Shown here: positions 1 through 8,259 of the stretch, piece by piece
How positions within the stretch are numbered: position 1 is the first letter of the stretch
Layout: every line of letters starts with the position of its first letter
Source: Scatophagus argus
Taxonomy: Eukaryota > Chordata > Actinopteri > Scatophagidae
Length of the DNA: 64,000 nt
Direction of reading: 5' to 3'
Assembly: GCF_020382885.2 (NCBI RefSeq)
Contig: NC_058497.1
Span: 17,910,330-17,974,329, forward strand
The notes under the pieces: generated by a model
The model's database searches: none
Seen by the model: only the letters and a program-made list of their open reading frames with translations
What the model was told of the DNA's origin: nothing
Program-made: the position numbers and the translations under genes

Positions 1-68
1 ACATTATCCTGCTGAGACCAGAGAGGAACACAAAGAAAGCCATCATGGGTCGAGGTGTTGAGACATAA
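1..68 (+). CDS. R0: 3' end of an OlfC/V2R-like receptor
   Basis: The window opens inside the last exon of a receptor. Reading from base 3, the codons give [18 protein letters not shown] followed by VET and a TAA stop at 66-68. This is the conserved cytoplasmic tail that follows helix 7 in the other genes here (most end GRGIET). Only 21 complete codons are visible, so nothing can be said about the rest of the gene except that it lies to the left in the same orientation. The downstream poly(A) position that reads AATAAA in R1 reads AATAGA here (266-271). Confidence 0.93.
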   Translation, partial: IILLRPERNTKKAIMGRGVET

Positions 69-1470
69 AGGATACACTTAATTTCACTGAACAGGATGAG
101 TTCTCTTTTTCTAAATAGCACAAAATGGAGGCAGTTAATGTTAAAATATGTTTAGACAGCAGAGCTCATGCCCCTGAATGTCCCTGAAAAAGAATTCTCT
201 TTGTATGTTAATCTGATTAAACATCTTACTAAATAATTGATTTAAAATATATCTTCCTTTCTTTGAATAGAAGCAATCTGGATTCATTTGACATTATTAT
301 GAGCATTTATTCGTTACCTATTTGGGGATTTGGACTTAAAGATATACTACACACTTTTCAAAAATGCTTAAAAAATTAGGGGTTGGGCTCAGTATTTCTG
401 ATGACATGCCATTAAGATCAGGATAGTTACCAAAGGAAAAAAAACTCACCTTGTCTTCACTGCCGGAGCAAGTTATTGCAATCTCTAAAAACTGTTCCCT
501 TTGTTATTGCTTTATGTACAGGGAAGTTGAAGTCATCCTGCATGAACGAGTATATGTAAGCACTGACAATAATTATACTAAAATCGGTAATCAAAACTCC
601 TTTACACATTTCATGCAGTTATGTTGTATTTATTACTTGTATCTCGTTGTGCGTGTCAGCAGGTTGCCATGCACATGAATATTTCAAGATTTCTAGACTG
701 AAAATTAGACAGACAAAACTTTAATCGAGAAACCTGTACTGGATGTGTGTTTCAGGATAACTGATCATATCTAATCTCTGACAAGTTATTGTGTGCCAGA
801 GAGATACAATAGTCATCCATCAAACAGGCACAGACCAATGAAAAATAGATAGGAAGGTGATTTATGTTCACCATATGCCACCATCTTGTGGACTACTGCT
901 CCGTTGGGCACAACAATGCAGGGGAAGCTACACTCTGACCTCTCCAATGAAATGCATTTGTGTGGGAGGCTGTAGTTATATGTAACTGGTAGGTCAGTGT
1001 GAAAAAGCAAATTTCAGCTGTCTTGTGTACAATTACAATAAAGTGATCTCAGATTCAATTGAATAAACTCTTTTTGATGGCAAAATGCACACACTGAGGG
1101 TTGATTTCTACTTTTGGTCATTTGACTTCATCACACATGCAAATTTTGAATTAAATTCATTACAAAGGGGGTGGTCTGAGACACATATTCATCTGATCAG
1201 GTGTTAAACTGCAGATTGATTCCGAAGAAGCTTTTATGTAAAGCAAATGCAAGTAGATGTCTTGTCAAAGGATTAAAAGTCCTACCTTATCTACAATTTC
1301 AGGTATGATGTACAGTATATCAGATCACTTAATATGACTTAAAATAAAATGACTAAAATAATAATAAACACATGATACAGTAATAATTATGATGGGCATT
1401 TTTTAGACCTCAGTCATTACAGCCATCCACAACTTACATTTTGGTGTTAGGAATATGGCCGTTCAGGGAT
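69..1470. other. Spacer R0-R1
   Basis: No gene is visible. The left part is the 3' flank of R0. The block at 707-1052 recurs in most other spacers. The last 100 bases before the promoter cassette (about 1365-1470) are also conserved upstream of most other genes and include an ATTACAGCCATCC motif. Short open frames here have no conserved counterpart in the sister spacers. Confidence 0.7.
707..1052 (+). repeat. Spacer block A (copy before R1)
   Basis: A segment starting near AGACAGACAAAACT and ending in CAATAAAGTGATCTCAG. It recurs before R2, R4 (shortened), R6 (shortened) and R8, with traces before R10. It contains a 'CACCATC(T)AGTGGAC'-like core, and its end (TTGTGTACAATNACAATAAAG) resembles the 3' tails of fish non-LTR elements. 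It may therefore be an old retroelement tail carried along with each duplicated unit. The recurrence is seen directly; the retroelement origin is inferred. Confidence 0.55.
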
Positions 1471-1528
1471 TTCAGACCCTGCCCCTAGTTTTGCTTATGC
1501 CCTGGTGGGTGGTGTTAACAATTAAAAG
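1471..1528 (+). promoter_or_regulatory. Conserved promoter cassette of R1
   Basis: TTCAGACCCTGCCC leads into TTTTGCTTATGCCCTGG, TGGGTGGTGTT and the TATA-like ATTAAAAG at 1521-1528, 70 bases before the R1 start codon. The same order of motifs with the same spacing occurs before every gene in the array. This copy has TTCAGACC where most have TTTTAGGCC, and TTAACA instead of TTGAAG before the box. Core promoter function is inferred from position and conservation. Confidence 0.65.
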
Positions 1529-1598
1529 TCAGTAGAAAGGGTATGACATACCAGTAAGACTGACTGGGCTCAGAAAAGGGGTAAACAGGAGGAAAGTC

Positions 1599-4500
1599 AT
1601 GTGGGCATTTTTAGAGTTCAACTTGCACTTGCTTGTGTGTTTCATGTGGTTGTATCCCTTTTTCTCTTATGCTGAGTCCTCCCCTCTTTCTTCCTCCTCC
1701 TGCCAGTTACAGCGACATTTTCATTTAAATGGGATGCACAAGCCTGGAGATTTGGTTCTAGGTGGGCTGTTCCAGATTCACTTCTTTACTGTTTTTCCTG
1801 ACCTGTCGTTTGCATCAGAACCACAACAGCCCACCTGTCGTGGGTGAGTCTGTTAGGACAGCAGCAAAGAGCAGAAACTGGAAAAATCAGTCCCCTTGGT
1901 GAAATTCATTTTTTATGATCATATATTACTATTCAAACATATTGCTTATTTTGTAGTAACTGTTACTATTCAACTGTCTTAACTGTTTGTAAAATCTGTA
2001 GTCGTGCAATGTGTACTTGTTGACAAAGTTTTCTATGTTATATTTTTCCAGCAGTAACCGGTGATATTATGTGTGTTAGTTTTGATGTTCTAGGATTCAG
2101 ACAGGCACAGACTATGGCCTTTGCTATTGATGAGATCAACAGAAAATCCAACCTGCTACCTAATGTGACTCTGGGATACAGTCATTACGATAACTGTCTC
2201 AGCATCGGGATTGGATTTCGTGCAGCATTGTCCTTAGTCAGTGGTCAAGAGGAGCAGTTTATGTTAGACGAGACCTGTGTTGGAACCCCTCCAGTAGTGG
2301 GGATTGTGGGTGATTCTTCTTCTACTCGTTCTATTGCCATCTCCAGTGTCTTAGGTTTGTACAGAGTGCCTATGGTAAGTTTTTCACATTACCTTATTAG
2401 GATCGTTTTGGATTATTTTGATATAAATTCAAATTTATTATTAATTTTAAAGAAAAAGTAATCGCCCTTAAAAAGCTGAACAAGCTGGTGACCGTTTGGA
2501 ATCTTTTCAAGATGTGAAATCTGTTTCTTTTACAGGTGAGTTATTTTGCCACATGTTCCTGTCTGAGTGACCGGCAAAAGTTTCCATCCTTCTTTAGGAC
2601 AATACCAAGTGATGCTTTCCAGGTGAGGGAATATCAGCGAAAAGAGAACACAAAAAAACAGTGCATGCCAAACGTGTGTAGCAACAGTCACATTTTTTGT
2701 CACTGATGGGATTGTTTGATCTCACAGACAGCTGAAAGGCAATAATTAAACCAGGTCTAATGCTGAGCAGGTTTTCAGTTGAAAGAATATTTCAGCCTGT
2801 ACTCTCATCCTTTCACATTCTGTATTCACTCAGGTCCGTGCTATGATTCAGATTCTAGACCACTTTGGCTGGACTTGGGTTGGCCTGTTGATCAGTGATG
2901 ATGACTATGGACTTCATGCTGCACGATCCTTCCAATCTGACCTGGTTCAGTCTGGTAGAGGTTGTCTGGCGTATTTGGAGGTTTTGCCTTGGGGCAATGA
3001 CCAAGATGAAATAAGGAGGATTGTCGGTGTGATGAAGAAATCTACAGCAAATGTGGTCATTGTGTTTGCACATGAGAGTCACATGATTAACCTGATGGAA
3101 GAGGTTGGATATTAAATAAAACTTATAATAAATAGATTGTAACTTGCTATTGTGATAAAAGTAAACGTATTTTGGACAAACTGAAAGTTGGCTCATCACA
3201 AACATATTTAATTGAAGTTGTCAATTTTGCTTTTTTTAAAAGCCCTTTTAGCAGAGGTTTAGTGTATGTAATGCTTATAATCCTTTTTAAATGAACCAAA
3301 CTTAGTCCTCTTAAAGTGGACCAAAAAGTAGACCAACAGAAAAGGACACAGTTATTTTTGCTCTCACATTACGTGTTTATTTGAAAGCGGGCTCAGTTCT
3401 CTTTCTGGTCCTCTTCAGCTCTGATGAGGCCTCAGCCCTCTTTCTAATCATGCTGTACTTCCTCCAGACATCTCAGACATTTGCTGCTTTGGATTATGGG
3501 TAACTGTCACTTGGAAGAAAATGGCAGCTGCTATATTTGCCTTAGACATAAAGAAAATAGAATTGTTCAAATTTCATGTAAACACAAAAAGCGACTGAGG
3601 AAATTCCTCCTCCACTTGCCATCTCAGGAGATGGTTTCACTGCGGTTCGCTTCAGGGGAATCTTAGTTAATTTGATGTGTTCACATATGGGCAAGAAGTA
3701 GAGACTAATAGCTCTGACTTTTTGTGTGTGAAAACACCTGAAATCAGTTATTAATACAAATTTTGCTCCATTCATGATGATATGTACGGCTTTGCTCATA
3801 AATTGTGTAAAATATAAAATTACATCCTTTCATGAATGAGGAGTAAAAATAACTGGGTACACTGTGTATTTAACAAGGCTAGACACTCTTTTTGTTGCAT
3901 GGGAGTGTGAATTTCTGTATTTATTATAATGCGCAGGTAGTGAGGCAGAATGTGACAGGCCTGCAGTGGATGGCCAGTGAAGCTTGGACAGCAGCTACTG
4001 TGCTCCACACTCCCCACTTCATGCCATACCTGGCTGGCACACTGGGTATCGCCATCCGCCGAGGAGAAATCCCAGGCCTCAGGGAATTCCTCTTACAAAC
4101 ACATCCTGACCTACACAACAACAACAGCTATGGAAACAGCGTGGTGAGAGTTTAATCATGCAATCTGATCTAGAAATTGAAAAAAAATACATTAATTTAC
4201 TTCCCATTATATTGAATATATTTCAGGTAAACCAGTTTTGGGAATACACATTTCAGTGTAAATTTGCACCACCTCCATCAGGCTGGGTAGACACTGGCGG
4301 AGCATTATGCACTGGACATGAAGATCTAGAAAGTGTGGAGACTGAGTTCTTGGATGTTTCAGACCTCAGGTCAGAGTACAATGTGTACAAGGCTGTGTAT
4401 GCACTGGCATATGCCCTTGATGACATGCTGCACTGTGTGCCAGGCAGAGGGCCTTTCAGAGGACACAGCTGTGGCAGTTTGAAAGAACTGGAGCCATGGC

Positions 4501-6470
4501 AGGTATGATATCAGTTTCCACAGCACCTGCTTATTTGAATAAGTAATATGTTGAATGTTTCCTGGATATAAACATTTATAATATAGGATTACATAGTTTG
4601 CAGTGAGAATACCCATCATATAGATGATGGTTAATACCAGTGACCAGAATTAGTAGGTGGGTGGTGAAAGATGCTATATAGTGTCAATTTTCATGTTCAA
4701 AATTTTGAATTGTGCTTTGATTGTTGAGGTCTCACAGGTCTTAAGGCATCAGCAACTTTGATTCTGTTCACTTTGCGGGTGTTTTTAGAGGGACCAAGCT
4801 GAGTCTAGCTGCACATTTACCATTTGCATGTAAAGCTATAAAAACACTAAAAGAAAAGGAAAACCCTAAAAAGCACGATAATATCCTCTTTAATGTCTTC
4901 ATATGTTCATATATGCAGTATGTAGTTTGATCACTTAATAGGTACTGTTGTGTTCACTAAAGTGAAATAAATTGGATGTTGTATAATTCTTTTGAAATCA
5001 TTCCTCTTTCTTTTTACTCCATCCATTATTCTGATATTCATGTAGCTGGTGTATTATTTGGAAAAGGTCAACTTCACCACATCATTTGGTGATCAAGTGA
5101 CATTTGATGAGAATGGTGATGCCTTACCAATATATGATATCATGAACTGGCTGTGGCTTCCTGATGGAACAACTAAACTTCAGAATGTGGGTGAAGTTAA
5201 GAAGTCGGCCTTCAAAAGTGAAGAACTCAGAATTGATGCAGACAAAATCTTCTGGAACTTTGAATCAAAAAAGGTGACAAATGACTTTTCAGGTGCCTGT
5301 TTTGTAGCCCAATGAAAGTAGGGCAGAAAAACACAATATTGATTTTTTCCTGTATAGCCACCCCGGTCAGTGTGCAGTGAGAGCTGTCCTTCAGGTACCC
5401 GCATGGCCAGAAAGAAAGGGGAACCTGTGTGCTGCTTTGACTGCATCCCTTGTTCTGAGGGAAAGATCAGCAATGAGACTGGTTGGTATTCAATTTTTAA
5501 TACTACAGTTTAGAAATATGATATAAACATCTATCACAAGACTGTTCCTCTTTTCATAGACTCATTGGAGTGCACCAGTTGTCCAGAGGACTTCTGGTCC
5601 AGCCTCCAGCGTGACCACTGTGTTCCCAAGGAAACAGAGTTCCTCTCCTACCATGAACCTCTGGGTATTGGCCTGACAGCTGCTGCGTTGCTGGGCACCT
5701 GTATGTGTGCTGTTGTCCTGGGCATCTTCATCTATCATCGCAGAACACCTATAGTACGCGCCAACAACTCAGAACTGAGTTTTCAACTATTGCTGTCACT
5801 TAAGTTATGTTTCATGTGTTCACTGCTGTTTATCGGCCGTCCCACACTGTGGACGTGCCAAGTGAGACATGCAGCATTTGGGATCAGCTTTGTGCTTTGC
5901 ATCTCATGTATCCTGGTAAAAACTGTGGTGGTTCTGGCTGTGTTCAAGGCTTCCAAGCCAGGAGGTGGAGCCCACCTGAAATGGTTTGGTGCTATGCAGC
6001 AGAGAGGGACAGTCATTGTTCTTACTTCTATTCAGGCAGCAATCTGCACTGCCTGGATTGTATCTGCCTCACCAGCTCCTCATAAAAACACTCAGTACTA
6101 CGATGATAGGATTGTTTATGAGTGTGTTGTTGGGTCCACAATTGGTTTTGCAGTGTTATTGGGTTACATTGGATCACTGGCTGTCCTCAGTTTTCTGATT
6201 GCATTTATATCAAGGAATCTTCCAGATAGTTTCAATGAGGCCAAACTCATCACTTTCAGCATGCTGATCTTCTGTGCTGTGTGGGTGGCCTTTGTCCCTG
6301 CTTATGTCAGCTCACCGGGCAAATATGCAGATGCAGTGGAGGTATTTGCCATCCTGGCCTCCAGTTTTGGCCTCTTGGTAGCACTGTTTGGACCCAAATG
6401 TTACATAATCCTGCTGAGACCAGAGAGGAACACAAAGAAAGCCATCATGGGTCGAGGCATTGAGACATAA
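1599..6470 (+). CDS. R1: OlfC/V2R-like family C receptor, complete, 880 residues
   Basis: Nine exons: 1599-1843, 2080-2374, 2536-2622, 2834-3103, 3937-4143, 4227-4502, 5046-5273, 5358-5481, 5560-6470. This is a family C GPCR; relatives sit in the membrane of olfactory neurons, bind amino acids or similar ligands and couple to G proteins. Layout: signal peptide about 1-25; Venus-flytrap ligand domain to about 536; nine-cysteine linker about 537-600; helices near 612-636, 650-670, 682-705, 727-746, 772-794, 807-827 and 836-862. Cys677 and Cys766 fit the extracellular-loop disulfide. [11 protein letters not shown] and GRGIET form the tail. Asp206 (RTIPSD) and Tyr234 (DDDYG) match conserved pocket residues. 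N-glycosylation sequons include NVT, NFT and NET. Introns are GT-AG: phase 2 after exon 1, phase 0 after exons 2-7, phase 1 after exon 8. The start is the ATG shared by the sister genes. Intron 4 holds a private insertion. Ligand unknown. Confidence 0.94.
3262..3740. mobile_element. Private insertion in R1 intron 4, possibly a short DNA transposon
   Basis: About 480 bases separate two parts of intron 4 that are contiguous in R4 (AGCAGAGTTT joined to CAGAGTGAAATCAGTTATT). The inserted text has paired GGACC-type motifs near its left end (AAAGTGGACCAAAAAGTAGA) and a GCGGTTCGCTTC motif near its right end, as in some fish non-autonomous DNA transposons. Clear terminal inverted repeats were not found by eye, so the class is uncertain. 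Confidence 0.35.
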
Positions 6471-6648
6471 AAGCTGCGCTTAATTTCATTAAACACAATT
6501 AATCAATTTTTGTAAATAATACAAAAATTCAAGCAGTTAATTGTCAAAAAAATGTTAACATGTTAAAAAAGCACAGCTGATGTTCAACAAATATACTTGA
6601 TTATGAAATCATCTAAACATCTTATTAAAATCAATGTTACATTCTTTA

Positions 6649-6654
6649 AATAAA
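6649..6654 (+). promoter_or_regulatory. Poly(A) signal of R1
   Basis: AATAAA lies 179 bases after the R1 stop in a conserved setting (CTTTAAATAAAGATCTGG). The corresponding site is AATAAA after R3, R4 and R8. Confidence 0.6.
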
Positions 6655-7129
6655 GATCTGGTTTCATTTGACATGATCATTAGCATTTTTTTCGTGACCC
6701 ATCTGGAGGTGATGTGGACTTCAAGATATACCCACCAGTTCTTACATTGCTCCCAAATTCAGAAAGTTTCCCTCAGCCTCTAAGTTTACAAATATCAAAT
6801 GTCACAACATGTGATATATTTGGCCCTACAGGGCATCGATGTTATGTGTCCAGTCCAATTTATTTTTGAGATAGACACCCAGATACCTAAAACTGTCCAC
6901 CATCACCACTTCCCTTGATCTACCCTGCAGGAACCCCTTTCACAACTCATAAGGGAAGAGCTATGCTTCCTATCAAAGCTTGCATTTTTCGGAATGTGGG
7001 GTTATGGGCTTATGCAAGGAATGGTCTTTCTTGTTCCATGCTAGCATTGCAGATGCTGCTTTTTCCCAACCTATAATGCTTGCGCAGGTGCTTCTGAGCC
7101 ACTTATTCGAAAAAAAAAAAAAAATAATA

Positions 7130-7385
7130 ATAATCCATTGCCAACATGTCTAAAGCTAAACCAAGATGGTTATGCATGCATTATGGTCTGGTTCATTGGT
7201 TTGTTTAGCTGTTCGTCAGCAGGATTACAGGAAAAACTACTGGTCCAATTTTCATGAAACTTGATGGACTTGTGTAGTGTGGGCAATGGAAAAACCCAGA
7301 GGAACCAAATCAAAAACTGAATACAGAAATTATTTTTCATTTTTGCCGAATGAGCAGAATTTGTTTGGCCCCGTCCTCCCTGGCT
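7130..7385 (+). repeat. Spacer block B (copy between R1 and R2)
   Basis: A segment containing GTCAGCAGGATTACAGGAAA and AACTACTGGTCCAATTTTCA. It recurs at 13480-13712 and 54256-54515, at the corresponding place in the R2-R3 and R8-R9 spacers. A similar text is a dispersed repeat in many fish genomes, to my knowledge. Here its position suggests it was part of the ancestral duplication unit. Confidence 0.55.
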
Positions 7386-7682
7386 GAAGAGGATTAGAAT
7401 AGTTTCCAAAGAAAAACAACAGCATTGTATTTTCTGCTGCAACAAGTTATTGCAGTCTCCTTTCTCAACACTTTGACCCAAAGGAAGCTGAATAAGTTCA
7501 TCTTCACGGAAGAGTGTTTGTAAGCACCTCAATATTATTATACTTATATATATAATAAATAATTAATTCTCCTTTACAGGTTTCATGCAGTTACCATGTT
7601 GCACTTTATTACTTGTTTCCGGTTGACATGCATATGAATATTTGACTAACACTTCACTGAGCCAATCTACAACACTGAAAAT

Positions 7683-8012
7683 CAGACACACAAAACTTCA
7701 ATAGGGTACCCTGTAATGGACTATGTTTCTGGAGAGCTGATTATATCTAATACCTGGTATGTTATTAAGTGCCAGACAGAGAATCATCAATTGTTAGACG
7801 AGCACAACGCAATGAAAAATAGATAGGAAGATGTTTTATTTCACCATATACCACCATCTAGTGGAAAGGTGCTTCAGGGGCACAGCAATGCAGGGGAAGC
7901 TGCACTCTGACCTCTCCGATGAAATGCATTTGAGCTCAGGACTGTACCTTTGGTAGGTTATTGTGAAAAAATTTCAGTTGCCTTGTGTACAATGACAATA
8001 AAGTGATCTCAG
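7683..8012 (+). repeat. Spacer block A (copy before R2)
   Basis: Second copy of the segment at 707-1052, ending in CAATGACAATAAAGTGATCT. It has the ACCACCATCTAGTGGAAAGG core and the GACCTCTCCGATGAAATGCA stretch, and lies immediately upstream of the R2 promoter region. Confidence 0.55.
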
Positions 8013-8123
8013 ACTCATTTGATTAAAATCTATTATTTTTTTTTGCAGACATTAAGGGCCAGTTTGTGCTTTTCTCAGTGGGGTTTGCTTACACATGCAA
8101 TTTTGGATTATGCCATGGAATGA

Positions 8124-8182
8124 TTTTAGGCCCTGCCCAGAGTTTTGCTTATGCTCTAGTGGGTGGTGTTGAAGTTTAAAAG
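8124..8182 (+). promoter_or_regulatory. Conserved promoter cassette of R2
   Basis: TTTTAGGCCCTGCCCAGAG, then TTTTGCTTATGCTCTAG, TGGGTGGTGTTGAAG and a TTTAAAAG box at 8175-8182, 77 bases before the start codon. This copy has TTTAAAAG instead of the usual ATTAAAAG. Confidence 0.65.
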
Positions 8183-8259
8183 ATGCAAGTAAACAGAAAG
8201 GGGATGACATACTAGTGAGACTGACTGGGTTCAGACAAGGGGTAAACGAGAGGAAAGTC

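Larger units (their letters stand above)
6471..8123. other. Spacer R1-R2
   Basis: No gene. It contains the R1 poly(A) signal, an A-rich run at 7110-7134, a copy of spacer block B (7130-7385) and spacer block A (7683-8012), then the R2 promoter cassette. Antisense open frames at 7170-7532 and 8052-8306 are not conserved in sister spacers. Confidence 0.7.

Noticed and set aside
1485-1515. Possible EBF/Olf-1 site (CCCTGGTGGG) in the promoter cassette
   Set aside because: The half-sites are separated by four bases instead of two, so it does not fit the CCCNNGGG consensus as I know it.
5783-6085. Overlapping open frames of 60-92 codons within exon 9 of each gene, on both strands
   Set aside because: They recur in every copy only because exon 9 itself is conserved, and they lie in the shifted or antisense frames of the seven-helix region. 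They are shadows, not genes.
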